DNA of 64,000 nucleotides from Dysgonomonas sp. 520 (GTDB lineage Bacteria > Bacteroidota > Bacteroidia > Bacteroidales > Dysgonomonadaceae). The position numbers and the translations under genes were made by a program. The stretch is from positions 1 to 64,000 of the forward strand of contig NZ_QVMP01000016.1 of the NCBI RefSeq assembly GCF_010501095.1, given 5' to 3'. Below are positions 53,256-63,549 of this stretch, piece by piece (the first letter of the stretch is position 1; the number at the start of each line of letters is the position of its first letter). The notes under the pieces were generated by a model that was not told the origin of the DNA, did no database searches, and was given only the letters and a program-made list of their open reading frames with translations.

Positions 53256-55934
53256 TTATCCTCTTCCGGTGTCTTCTATCATTGATTTTATTTCAAGGTT
53301 AAAATCATCGGCTTTCAGTAATTCTTCCAAGGTGAGGTGCATACGGTATCTCCAATAATGCCGTGGTTCTGAGGGGATGTTGATACGTTCCTCATCCTCA
53401 TTCTTCCTTCGAAGTTGCCCTGATGTAGATAGCCAGTCCTGAAGAGGTAGAATGGCAAGCATCGCGGGTGAGTTTAGATGATTTCTGACTATCTGGTTGC
53501 AAATATCGAGGTTACATTCATCTGGAGCCATGCCATGTTGACACAATACATCGTTGTAGTATTTCTGTCTGTAGTCTTTGCTTTCTTCTTTCCACCATCC
53601 TCTGATAGGAGCCATATCGTGTGTAGAAGTTGTGCAAACAGATAAGTAGGGTAGGGAGGCAAGAGGCTCGAACATAACGCCTCCGGTCTTTGGCATCCGT
53701 TCTATCTCCAGGCTTAATATTTGCAATTCATTCATAACAGATGGCACACATTCGGGAATCATACCCAGGTCTTCGCCACAAACAAGCATTGAAGTAGACG
53801 AAATAAGCGCAGGAAGTTTCTTCATAGCCTCATTTCTCCAAAAGTGCGAATGACGGCGATAGAAAAAGTCATTATAAAGATTGTTGAATGCGTTTTTCTG
53901 TATGTCATCCAAGTATTGGAACGAAAAGCTATGTTGTGCCGTAATACGGGGATGATATTTATCAGGTTCGCGTTTGTCTCTGATAAACAGCACCTCATTA
54001 CAAAGGCTATACAGTCCATCACGAATACTGTTGCTATCAGGTATTTCCTTAAATATTTCCCTGATTTTTGCTTGAGTATTACATTCTTCATTCAGTTCAA
54101 AGAGTTCGGAAGACGTTGGGTGCAGGTATTTCCTTTTCACTTCATCTTTTAATTTTCCGAAAATCTTGTCTAGTGACTCATCTGTGATATAGGGACTTGT
54201 CATACGCTGATCGTCAAGCCATAAACCGGCATCGTGTATTTCCTCCAAAGAAAGTGGAAGTGCCGGATTGAAATAGCCTAACAAACCTTGAACCGATGTA
54301 AGAGGAATTTCCCAAATCCTGAAAAAACCGAGTATGTGGTCTATACGATAGGCATCGAAATAGTCGGCCATCTTACGAAAACGCTTTGTCCACCAGAGAT
54401 AACCGTCTTTCGCCATTTCTTCCCAATTGTAAGTGGGAAAACCCCAATTTTGCCCGTTAATTGAGAAGTCGTCGGGTGGCGCACCTGTTTGAGTATCAAG
54501 ATTAAACAAATGAGGCTCTGTCCATGCCTCAACACTATTGCGGCTGATTCCGATCGGAACATCACCTTTAAGAATCACATTGTTCTGATGGGCATATTCT
54601 TTAACCTCAGCCAATTGCTTATCTAGCAGATATTGGATGAAAAAACTTTTCTCAACCTTTTCTTTAAACTTTGGATTAGAGCTGATTGCCGCTTTCAAAG
54701 ATTCTCTATCGTATCTGTTGTGTGATTGCCATTGTTTATAATCGGCTGTGTTATTTTCATCCCTGAGGAATGAAAAACAAGCATAAGGGAATAGCCATTC
54801 TTCATTTTTCTGATAGAACCTTACATACTCTTCACTCATCATAGTTTTCCGACCTGTTTCATCGAAAAGCTCTTGGAAGTATCTGTTTTTCATATCCATT
54901 ACATTAGAGTAATCCAAGTCTGGAAGAAGGTTTAATGCTCTGGCTTCATTTTCGTATGCGGTCATCTTTTCATTGTTTCTCAACGGAAATTCTTTAACTC
55001 CCAGATATATCGGATGAAGTGCATAGATTGAAATGGCATTGTAAGGATAAGAATCTGTCCATGAATATGTGATAGTGGTATCGTTGATAGGTAATATTTG
55101 TATAACTTTCTGATTTGTAGCTGCTGCCCAATCTACCATCTTTTTCAGGTCAGAAAATTCTCCTATGCCAAAACTGTCTTCCGAACGCAGCGAGAAAACC
55201 GGAATAGCCACTCCGGCGGCTTTCCATTTTATTGAAGGGTAGAGATATACGAGATTTTCTATCCTCACCGATTCCCGATCTTTATTCCAAACCGGAGGAT
55301 GCAATGTCCGATTGCTTCCTTCTTCCCAATGGATGATTCTGTTTTCCGTTCTATCGAAGATGGCTAGTTTATATTGCAGAGGTCTTTCATTTGCAGAAGC
55401 GTCTAAAGATAATTGCCATTTGGCGTAACTTGTTGTGATGAACCGTGGTGCATTGTCGGCGTTCCAATCTCCCAGCAAAGGAGATTCGCCACAGAGAATA
55501 AGCTCTTGATTCTTATTGATGTAAGGACAGAAAACGGTCAGTGCAATTGAGTCTCGATAATTTGTTCCGGGTAGCGTTTGAAACGGTTGGCGGAAAAAAC
55601 TGTCTGAAAATCCCGATGTCAGCAGATAATTCTGTGTGGGTTTATCAGACCAAAGATCGAAAACAGTTATGTCTTTTGCGCTTTGAATTTCTATTACGTG
55701 TAACTTACCCCATTCTCTTCTGATTGTCTCATTGCCTTGCCTGATTAAATAACCGTACTCAATCTTTTTTACATCCGAATCGACGTTGAGTTCAATTACC
55801 CATTGAGAAGTGTTGATGCAAGTCATTGGTTGCGCATCATTTTCATTCATGTTTCCCAATTCGGGCAATGAACCATACACACAAACTGTTTGTCCCCAAA
55901 CAGCATAATAGTCAAGAATCAGTTTTATTTTCAT
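53256..55934 (-). CDS. malQ: 4-alpha-glucanotransferase with two N-terminal starch-binding domains (DPE2-like)
   Basis: An 892-residue GH77 enzyme (start MKIKLILDYYAVWGQ; a Met three codons upstream is also possible). Two CBM20-type domains occupy about residues 1-100 and 125-235 (LPELGN and SPLLGDWN segments). The catalytic barrel follows with DAYRIDHILGFFRIWEIP (nucleophile Asp), CGEDLG (acid/base Glu) and TSTHDM. An insertion after the nucleophile is typical of the DPE2 type. It moves glucan chains between oligosaccharides in glycogen or maltose metabolism. Single gene. Confidence 0.9.
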   Translation of the reverse strand: MKIKLILDYYAVWGQTVCVYGSLPELGNMNENDAQPMTCINTSQWVIELNVDSDVKKIEYGYLIRQGNETIRREWGKLHVIEIQSAKDITVFDLWSDKPTQNYLLTSGFSDSFFRQPFQTLPGTNYRDSIALTVFCPYINKNQELILCGESPLLGDWNADNAPRFITTSYAKWQLSLDASANERPLQYKLAIFDRTENRIIHWEEGSNRTLHPPVWNKDRESVRIENLVYLYPSIKWKAAGVAIPVFSLRSEDSFGIGEFSDLKKMVDWAAATNQKVIQILPINDTTITYSWTDSYPYNAISIYALHPIYLGVKEFPLRNNEKMTAYENEARALNLLPDLDYSNVMDMKNRYFQELFDETGRKTMMSEEYVRFYQKNEEWLFPYACFSFLRDENNTADYKQWQSHNRYDRESLKAAISSNPKFKEKVEKSFFIQYLLDKQLAEVKEYAHQNNVILKGDVPIGISRNSVEAWTEPHLFNLDTQTGAPPDDFSINGQNWGFPTYNWEEMAKDGYLWWTKRFRKMADYFDAYRIDHILGFFRIWEIPLTSVQGLLGYFNPALPLSLEEIHDAGLWLDDQRMTSPYITDESLDKIFGKLKDEVKRKYLHPTSSELFELNEECNTQAKIREIFKEIPDSNSIRDGLYSLCNEVLFIRDKREPDKYHPRITAQHSFSFQYLDDIQKNAFNNLYNDFFYRRHSHFWRNEAMKKLPALISSTSMLVCGEDLGMIPECVPSVMNELQILSLEIERMPKTGGVMFEPLASLPYLSVCTTSTHDMAPIRGWWKEESKDYRQKYYNDVLCQHGMAPDECNLDICNQIVRNHLNSPAMLAILPLQDWLSTSGQLRRKNEDEERINIPSEPRHYWRYRMHLTLEELLKADDFNLEIKSMIEDTGRG

Positions 55935-56070
55935 AACAGGCATATCTAAGTCTGTGCGAATTTATAAAAACTTATTCATTATAACTCTCTTTTGACGAAA
56001 CATGTTCTGTCGTTTTTTATGGTATATTTTTGTTACGGTAAAACCAACTACTGATTTGCGATTCTTTTAT

Positions 56071-56078
56071 TATCTTTG
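56071..56078 (+). promoter_or_regulatory. probable -7 element of the queC-queF promoter
   Basis: TATCTTTG matches TAnnTTTG. No good -33 element at the right distance. The start would be near 56084, making a leader of about 70 nt that contains the candidate aptamer. Confidence 0.45.
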
Positions 56079-56106
56079 TTCTTCAATGAAAGATATGTAT
56101 ATCTTT

Positions 56107-56142
56107 CCGTGTAGCTTAGGATTAACCACGTAAAAAACAAAG
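56107..56142 (+). promoter_or_regulatory. possible preQ1-type riboswitch aptamer
   Basis: The leader of queC carries a 4-bp stem CGTG (56108-56111) / CACG (56127-56130), a 15-nt loop containing TAGCTTAGG, and then a tail TAAAAAACAAAG. This order (short stem, purine-rich loop, A-rich tail that can pair back into the loop as a pseudoknot) is that of preQ1-I aptamers. The tail resembles the Tte and B. subtilis A-rich tails. It ends 10 bp before the start codon, so it could hide the ribosome-binding site. The stem is short and the match is degenerate. Confidence 0.4.
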
Positions 56143-56152
56143 ATTAAACGAA

Positions 56153-56815
56153 ATGAAATCAGAAGAATCTGCTCTCGTCCTTTTTTCAGGAGGACAGGAC
56201 TCTACAACTTGCCTGTATTGGGCTTTAAACAATTTTGCATCGGTGCGCACGCTTTGCTTTACCTATGGTCAGCGTCACTCGAAAGAGGTGGAAGTAGCGC
56301 AAAAAATTGCTGAAAAAGCGGGTGTTCCCTTTCAACTTTTAGATGCTTCCATCATCGGACAGATATCTGTAAATTCGCTAACGGCTGATATTGAGATGGA
56401 TAAAGAAAAACCGGAAGACTCTTTTCCAAACACTTTTGTACCGGGACGGAACATGTTTTTTCTTACGTTTGCGGCTGTTGTTGCCCGCAATCATGGGATA
56501 AGACACATTGTGACAGGTGTTTCGGAGGCCGATTATAGCGGTTATCCCGATTGCCGTGATACGTTTATCTATTCGTTGAATGCTACCCTCAATTTGGCTA
56601 TGGATGAGCATTTTAAAGTCCATACACCGTTGATGAATCTGGATAAGGCTAATACTTGGAAATTGGCCGACGATTTGGGGGTGTTCGACATTGTTCGTAA
56701 CGAAACTCTGACTTGCTATAACGGGATAATGGCAGATGGTTGCGGCGAATGTCCTTCGTGCACTTTGAGGAAAAAAGGATTGAATAAATATCTGAAAATG
56801 AAAGAAAACAAATAA
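56153..56815 (+). CDS. queC: 7-cyano-7-deazaguanine synthase
   Basis: A 220-residue PP-loop ATPase. The SGGQDS motif is at 12-17, and the zinc-binding cysteines lie in a C-terminal cluster (GCGECPSC). It converts carboxy-deazaguanine (CDG) with ammonia and ATP to preQ0 in queuosine synthesis. It is followed by queF after 5 bp, forming the terminal part of the preQ1 pathway. Confidence 0.95.
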   Translation: MKSEESALVLFSGGQDSTTCLYWALNNFASVRTLCFTYGQRHSKEVEVAQKIAEKAGVPFQLLDASIIGQISVNSLTADIEMDKEKPEDSFPNTFVPGRNMFFLTFAAVVARNHGIRHIVTGVSEADYSGYPDCRDTFIYSLNATLNLAMDEHFKVHTPLMNLDKANTWKLADDLGVFDIVRNETLTCYNGIMADGCGECPSCTLRKKGLNKYLKMKENK

Positions 56816-56820
56816 ATGAT

Positions 56821-57276
56821 ATGGAAATAGAAGGATTGAGCCACTTAGGTGGAAAAACTGAATATAAGGACGATTATGCCCCGGAAGTTTTGGAGGCATT
56901 CAACAACAAGCACCCCGAAAATGACTATTGGGTAACGTTTAACTGCCCCGAATTTACGAGTTTGTGCCCTATTACAGGGCAACCTGACTTTGCCACCATT
57001 CATATCAACTATCTGCCCGACGAAAAGATGGTGGAAAGTAAAAGCCTGAAATTGTATCTTTTCAGTTTCAGGAATCATGGCGCCTTTCATGAAGATTGCG
57101 TAAATATTATAATGAAAGACTTGATAAAACTGATGAATCCTAAATATATTGAAGTGATCGGCATATTTACGCCCAGAGGAGGGATAAGTATCTATCCTTA
57201 TTGTAATTATGGGCGTTTGGGTACACAATACGAGGAGTTGGCAAAGCACAGGCTGATGAATCGTAATTTGCAGTAG
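56821..57276 (+). CDS. queF: NADPH-dependent preQ0 reductase
   Basis: A 151-residue QueF of the single-domain type. The catalytic Cys49 in [14 protein letters not shown] and the QueF motif [12 protein letters not shown] (about 72-83) are present. It reduces preQ0 nitrile to preQ1. It lies 5 bp downstream of queC. A terminator hairpin (57373-57395) follows 97 bp after the stop. Confidence 0.94.
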   Translation: MEIEGLSHLGGKTEYKDDYAPEVLEAFNNKHPENDYWVTFNCPEFTSLCPITGQPDFATIHINYLPDEKMVESKSLKLYLFSFRNHGAFHEDCVNIIMKDLIKLMNPKYIEVIGIFTPRGGISIYPYCNYGRLGTQYEELAKHRLMNRNLQ

Positions 57277-57372
57277 GGTAATATTCTTGTTATTGTTTTT
57301 TAACAAAAAAAGAAGCAGATCTAATATTGAAATTACGTATACTTGTACTCTTGTTATAAATAATAGTAAAGT

Positions 57373-57395
57373 TCTGTCACTTTAGCAGTGACAGA
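57373..57395. repeat. hairpin, left copy of an inverted pair flanking an AraC gene
   Basis: A perfect 9-bp stem TCTGTCACT / AGTGACAGA with a TTAGC loop. On the plus strand it is followed by a T-rich stretch, so it may end queC-queF. A copy of the whole 23 bp, in the opposite orientation, lies at 58532-58554. Confidence 0.8.
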
Positions 57396-57476
57396 GCTTT
57401 GTTTTTTCAGAGGTTTTATACAGTGCAAATTTATGGCAAAATATGTGTCGTTCACTCCCTGTAATATTCCTTAAAC

Positions 57477-58292
57477 TTATGTATTTTGCTTCCTGTATCT
57501 TTTACTCCTGATTTGTCGGGGTGAAGCACCCAATATTTTGTGGCAAAACTCATTGAAATGAGACAGAGTTGCGAATTTGTTATCGGTCGATATCTGTTTC
57601 AGGCTCTTGTCCGTATGATAAATTTCATGATAAACTGCACTTGCCCTTCGTTGCCTGAGCCATGAATAGGCAGAAACACCGAATACTTTCCTGAACTTTT
57701 TATTGAACCCCGAATAGCTATAGTGCATCTGATCAGCTAGTTCCCTGACATTTCGGACGCTTTTGGTTAGTTTTCTGACCTGCTCTGTGAAATAAAGGTC
57801 ATTTGTGAGGTATGTACTGAAAAAGCTGCCCAGCTGTTCTCCTGTGTACGATGCTTTGAGTATGCAAATCAACTCTTTAGCTTTGATGTCGGCGAGGAAA
57901 TTGTAATCTATGTTCTTATCTTTGTAAATAAGAAGTGAACGGATGTATCCGTTCATCACTTCATTGAAAGATAGATAGCTAACACCTTGTTGTTCTGTGC
58001 TTTTCAACTCCTTCATTCTGCAACTGTCATACAAATAATCCTCATCATTAATACCAATTGATACGAAAGAAGACTTTTCCGGAGCGTTGATCATACATCC
58101 ATATCCTGCAGGCAGGAAGAAGAACTTACTTGCAGAAATAGATTCTTCCTTTATGTCCGAAAAGGAGATATTCAGTCTTCCTGAAATTACTAATATTATC
58201 CTGCAATAGTCTTGTCTGGCAGTCCATTGTTTCCCTTTTTCCAGATCAGCGAACATTATGTTCGTTTCTATGTCTCTATTTTCAAAATTCAT
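57477..58292 (-). CDS. AraC-family transcriptional regulator
   Basis: A 271-residue AraC/XylS-type regulator. The C-terminal two-helix-turn-helix domain occupies about residues 170-265 (VRELADQMHYSYSGFNKKF and LKQISTDNKFATLSHFNEFC). The N-terminal half is cupin-like (YCRIILVISGRLNISF, FFLPAGYGCMINAP). The effector is unknown. The gene is flanked by inverted copies of one hairpin and is divergent from the fibre-like secreted protein at 58655, which it may regulate. Confidence 0.88.
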   Translation of the reverse strand: MNFENRDIETNIMFADLEKGKQWTARQDYCRIILVISGRLNISFSDIKEESISASKFFFLPAGYGCMINAPEKSSFVSIGINDEDYLYDSCRMKELKSTEQQGVSYLSFNEVMNGYIRSLLIYKDKNIDYNFLADIKAKELICILKASYTGEQLGSFFSTYLTNDLYFTEQVRKLTKSVRNVRELADQMHYSYSGFNKKFRKVFGVSAYSWLRQRRASAVYHEIYHTDKSLKQISTDNKFATLSHFNEFCHKILGASPRQIRSKRYRKQNT

Positions 58293-58654
58293 ATTGTGTT
58301 GTTGTTTAAGTGATTGAATTAGTGTGTGTTTAACGAATATTTAACGAAAAATTTTATTTTTTCAATTCTCATGTTTCTGTTTAAATATTTGTAATCAGCG
58401 ATTTACTTTACCCGTATTTCCGATTTTATCGAATGAAACAACCTCATGTTTAACAAGGTGTTTAACATTTGTTTTTCTCATAAAACTTAATGTCTTTATA
58501 ATTAATGGTGTAACATAGTCAAAAGGGTTTTTCTGTCACTGCTAAAGTGACAGAGTGTATTAGTCGCACAAAATCAAGTGATTAGCAATTTTGAAGAAGA
58601 GGTAAAAAACGAACCGGAGACGAAAAACTAACACGACAAACAACATTAAAAATT
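58293..58654. other. divergent intergenic region between the AraC and fibre-like genes
   Basis: 362 bp with no gene. It is very AT-rich and holds the right copy of the inverted hairpin (58532-58554). It should carry divergent promoters for the AraC gene and for the exported protein. No firm -33/-7 pair is picked. Confidence 0.4.
58532..58554. repeat. hairpin, right copy of an inverted pair flanking an AraC gene
   Basis: TCTGTCACT, loop GCTAA, AGTGACAGA. It is the exact reverse complement of the 23-bp sequence at 57373-57395. It is not followed by a T-run on either strand, so here it is not a terminator. It lies about 100 bp before the fibre-like gene. Confidence 0.8.
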
Positions 58655-59371
58655 ATGAAAAAAAGTTTATTATTCTTATTGATGCTTTTGGCCTGCACCA
58701 TTGCTTACGGACAGGTAGGAGTGAACACAGAGTCGCCACAAGGGGTGTTTCACATTGATGCGCAAAAAAACACAAACGGAAATACGAATATTGCGGATGA
58801 CATTGTGGTAAAAGCTAATGGTAATGTAGGTATAGGCACAAATGATCCTCAGGCAAAAGTGGATATCCGCAGCACGACACAAGGCGGAGGATTTCGCTTA
58901 CAGGATGGAACACAAGGCACAAACAGAACCTTGACAAGTGATGCTAACGGAAATGCTTTTTGGAAGGCTGGAGCTTCACTTTTGTCCGGGATGGTTTATT
59001 CTTCAAAACCTGATTTTATATTGACAGGAATTAATGTCCTTACTGATATTGGAATACAAACAACGCTATCTAAAGGAACATATTTAATTAATTTCAAGGT
59101 TTCGTATTTTATGATTGATGGATCTTTACAGGAGGGTGATTATCACCATCTGTATTTCAAAGAGGGAAGTTCGCTAGCAGGGGCCGAAATCGCACATTTT
59201 CACGATGGGGTGAGAAACGCTTATCGGGATTACCCTAGTTATAGTAAAATTATTAAATTTACAGAGGATACTACACTTAAGGCTTGGGTGATGTGGACAA
59301 AGGCTGGGGGGCAACTGCTTACTGATAAAGATTCATATTCTACATATCTGGAGTGGATAAAATTGGAGTGA
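58655..59371 (+). CDS. secreted fibre-like protein
   Basis: A 238-residue exported protein (signal peptide 1-19, ending IAYGQ). The N-terminal half has the VGVNTESPQGVFHIDA and GNVGIGTNDPQAKVDIRS pattern shared by many Bacteroidetes secreted proteins and by phage tail fibres. The C-terminal half (about 100-238) is a beta-rich domain that resembles C1q/TNF-like or tail-fibre head domains. Function unknown; binding to a surface or glycan is plausible. A possible target of the neighbouring AraC regulator. Confidence 0.7.
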   Translation: MKKSLLFLLMLLACTIAYGQVGVNTESPQGVFHIDAQKNTNGNTNIADDIVVKANGNVGIGTNDPQAKVDIRSTTQGGGFRLQDGTQGTNRTLTSDANGNAFWKAGASLLSGMVYSSKPDFILTGINVLTDIGIQTTLSKGTYLINFKVSYFMIDGSLQEGDYHHLYFKEGSSLAGAEIAHFHDGVRNAYRDYPSYSKIIKFTEDTTLKAWVMWTKAGGQLLTDKDSYSTYLEWIKLE

Positions 59372-59391
59372 TGCCCAAGCCTATATAATAA

Positions 59392-60864
<1,473 letters not shown>

Positions 60865-60891
60865 ATTCACTACTTTATCAGAATAAATAAT

Positions 60892-60924
60892 AGGGAGAGC
60901 CTTTTGGGGTTCTCCCTTGTTTTT
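60892..60924. terminator. terminator after eno
   Basis: A ten-pair stem, AGGGAGAGCC (60892-60901) with GGTTCTCCCT (60908-60917), one pair being G-U, followed by TGTTTTTT. Confidence 0.85.
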
Positions 60925-60939
60925 TATGCAACACCTCTT

Positions 60940-61425
60940 TTACATTATTGCATTGCTATTTCTGCTTTTCTTTTTCAATTTGAGACCTTTAACCATCATC
61001 GGAAAACGTTTTACAATATGAATAACAATTAAAAAGGTTGTGATAAGACCTAGTTTGTAGTGCCATAACCCGATAGAAGAATTGGCTCCGTCGATAAAGA
61101 AAATCAATAAAATACCCGTCATAGTCAGTATAAAGAAAAGAACAGATATGAACACTGTTGTTTTGCTTTTGCCTTTGAGGCCTTTTTGCATCAGTCCTTT
61201 ATACCAGTTCCAATGAGCTTTGACATGCCACCAAACTAAAATTAGTGATACTATACTCACAACAACGTGATAATTAGCCCAATATTCCCAAATGTCATGA
61301 TCTATGCCGTGTCCTGCTTTATGTAGCTTTAATCCGCTGTACACAAGCAATATACATATCGGGATCAGAATCAGATCTATAATAAATATTGATTTGCCTT
61401 TTGTCAAAGAAAATTTGTTTGCCAT
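60940..61425 (-). CDS. four-helix membrane protein (DUF4405-like)
   Basis: A 161-residue integral membrane protein with four predicted helices (about residues 12-30, 50-66, 88-110, 120-140). The histidines HVVVSIVSLILVWWHVKAHWNW (partly in helix 2) and HYKLGLITTFLIVIHIVKR (helix 4) have the spacing of heme b-binding membrane proteins such as cytochrome b561-like families. I read it as DUF4405-like. Its redox partner is unknown. It is convergent with enolase and divergent from an AraC regulator. Confidence 0.7.
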   Translation of the reverse strand: MANKFSLTKGKSIFIIDLILIPICILLVYSGLKLHKAGHGIDHDIWEYWANYHVVVSIVSLILVWWHVKAHWNWYKGLMQKGLKGKSKTTVFISVLFFILTMTGILLIFFIDGANSSIGLWHYKLGLITTFLIVIHIVKRFPMMVKGLKLKKKSRNSNAIM

Positions 61426-61564
61426 AATTCATTAAAGTTAAATCATTGATTGCAAAAATAGTTCCTATATGCAATTATATGTATGTATAAAACAATACAA
61501 AAATGGTATATATCGAATATTTAATTAAATTTGACTTCTGTCTAAATAAATTAAATAGTATAAT

Positions 61565-62446
61565 ATGAAACAGATATCATTCTATGATCTTGACGAAATG
61601 AGTGAATGTGTTTTGGCTGAATTTGAGAATAAAGTAGTTGTAGGAGAAGTTCAGAAAAAAGATATTTTAAAGAAGGACATATTTCCGACCAGATCTACAG
61701 TCTTCACTTTGATATTTGTTGAAAGTGGAATTCTAGATGTTGAATTGGATTACTCCTCTTATACATTGAAAGAAAAATCCTTTCTCGTAATCCTCCCCGA
61801 ACATATAACGCAAAGTATAAGATCTAGCGATGATTTCAGAGCTAAGTTTATGATTGTCGACCAAGAATATTTCGGAAGTTTCGATATCAATAAAAACCGG
61901 CCATACCAACCTTCATTCATAAATATCCGAAAACATCCGGGGTTTCATCTGTCTGTGGATGAGACAAATATTATCAATTCTTGTTTTGATAGAATAAAAC
62001 AAAAAATACTGCAGCAAAATCATCATTTGAGAGATGAAATTATAAAGACTTTGCTTGTCGAGTTTATCCTCGAAATGGATAATATAATGATAGAACGGAA
62101 TTACGATTCAAATACTCAAAAATTATCAGGTCAGGAACATATATTGCATAGTTTTTTGCTGCTATTGGGCGAAAACGGGAAATCAGAGCATCAAGTAACA
62201 TTTTATGCAGACCGGTTGCATATCACTCCTCAATATTTAGCTTTGGTGCTGAAAACTCTGACAGGAAAGACTACTCGAAACTGGATTGCTCATGCATTGA
62301 TTACGGAAGCTAAGATATTATTGAAATATACGGGAATGAGTGTGTCACAAATTTCAGATACTTTAAATTTTTATGATGCATCAGCATTTGGTAAATTTTT
62401 TAAAAAGGAGACCGGTTTCACACCTTTTTTGTATCGAAAATCATAG
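61565..62446 (+). CDS. AraC-family transcriptional regulator
   Basis: A 293-residue AraC-type regulator. The C-terminal DNA-binding domain is at about residues 190-290 (VTFYADRLHITPQYLALVLK and ISDTLNFYDASAFGKFFKKETG). The N-terminal half is a cupin-like sensor (FTLIFVESGILDVELDYSSYTLKE, part). It is divergent from the DUF4405-like membrane gene, 139 bp apart, and may regulate it. Confidence 0.88.
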   Translation: MKQISFYDLDEMSECVLAEFENKVVVGEVQKKDILKKDIFPTRSTVFTLIFVESGILDVELDYSSYTLKEKSFLVILPEHITQSIRSSDDFRAKFMIVDQEYFGSFDINKNRPYQPSFINIRKHPGFHLSVDETNIINSCFDRIKQKILQQNHHLRDEIIKTLLVEFILEMDNIMIERNYDSNTQKLSGQEHILHSFLLLLGENGKSEHQVTFYADRLHITPQYLALVLKTLTGKTTRNWIAHALITEAKILLKYTGMSVSQISDTLNFYDASAFGKFFKKETGFTPFLYRKS

Positions 62447-62601
62447 CTTATTATGCTGAAAATATAGAAAAAAGGCTGTTTTTTCTTATATAAAAGGCGA
62501 AAAACTATTGCATTATTCATATTTTTTTCCTATATTCAGTACTATACATAAGCGCTTGTAAAACTATTTACACAAAAATCACCTGATAATAGAATAGAAA
62601 T

Positions 62602-62832
62602 ATGAAAGTATTTGAAGCCCTCACATTTGCACGTCCTTTAGTCGAAACTATATTTCAAGCAGGAGCCAATCCTAAAGATGTACAATATTTGGAAATGTAC
62701 AGCGAATACCTGCGCCTCGAACAAGAAGGGCATAAGAAAGTTTACATAGCAGCGGTGTTATCGGAAGAATATGAAATTACCGAACGTACATTTTATGACA
62801 TCGTAAAACGCATGGGGCGGGATGTAGGTTGA
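62602..62832 (+). CDS. small helical protein of possible mobile-element origin
   Basis: A 76-residue helical protein (MKVFEALTFARPLVETIFQAG start), with a C-terminal helix-turn-helix-like segment (AAVLSEEYEITERTFYDIVKRMG). No firm family. Small proteins of this type occur among phage or transposable-phage genes in Bacteroidetes. The position just before a phage-type ClpP-like protease supports such an origin but does not prove it. Confidence 0.5.
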   Translation: MKVFEALTFARPLVETIFQAGANPKDVQYLEMYSEYLRLEQEGHKKVYIAAVLSEEYEITERTFYDIVKRMGRDVG

Positions 62833-62875
62833 ATAGAATGTGTGTTTGTGAAGATTGACTTTTTAGTTATCTAAA

Positions 62876-63184
62876 TCACGAATCCATTAAAGAGTTGGCG
62901 AAAATATATATGGCATAGCCCGGGCACAACGCCAAAACCAGCAGCAATAATAATAAAACCAATCTGAACGCCGGCTTTATTGATTGCCACGACTTACATA
63001 TTTGGATGATTGACAAACAACATCCAATGATACCGGAAATCATGAATATTTCCCAAATTAAAGTCAATTGATAACTCTTGAAAATAAAAGACAGAAAAAC
63101 CAGCATAAATGAAACTAGGCTATATACTGTGCAGTTTTTAAAGTTTTCAAGGCTAACATCCTCTCTTATCTGTTGATCTCCCAT
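62876..63184 (-). CDS. small integral membrane protein
   Basis: A 102-residue protein with three hydrophobic segments (VYSLVSFMLVFLSFIFKS, LTLIWEIFMISGIIGCCLS and FRLVLLLLLLVLALCPGYAIY). A Met four codons upstream is an alternative start. The N-terminus is charged (EMGDQQIREDVSLENFKN). No family recognised. It is on the opposite strand to its neighbours and convergent with the small helical gene. Confidence 0.55.
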   Translation of the reverse strand: MGDQQIREDVSLENFKNCTVYSLVSFMLVFLSFIFKSYQLTLIWEIFMISGIIGCCLSIIQICKSWQSIKPAFRLVLLLLLLVLALCPGYAIYIFANSLMDS

Positions 63185-63196
63185 TTCAAAAAACAC

Positions 63197-63549
63197 AACC
63201 CAATAAAACTAAAAAGTTATTTGTTAATATTATCTTATATTAATAACATGATCTATGATTCCAAATTTACATTATTTTTTATTCATTAATAGTATGATAA
63301 TCTGTTAAAAATGACCTTTTTTTAATAAAAGTGATTCTTTTTGTTCGAAAAGTTTTGCTAAGTACTCCTTTTGTTATGTAAAATAATACTATTGTTTTCT
63401 CTGAGTATCTTCTGTTTTTTTAAGAATGTACTATTTCACTGAAAGAACACTTCAGTAAGTAGAACGTAAATTATTAGAAAATTGTTCAGTTTCTTGGTAT
63501 ATTAGATCAACAACAAACACAAACACTCTTTCACGTAAATTTATTTAGT
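63197..63549. other. AT-rich intergenic region before the phage-type protease
   Basis: 353 bp with no gene. A perfect inverted repeat ACTGAA (63438-63443) / TTCAGT (63451-63456) with a 7-nt spacer lies about 100 bp upstream of the protease gene and could be an operator. No firm promoter. Confidence 0.35.
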
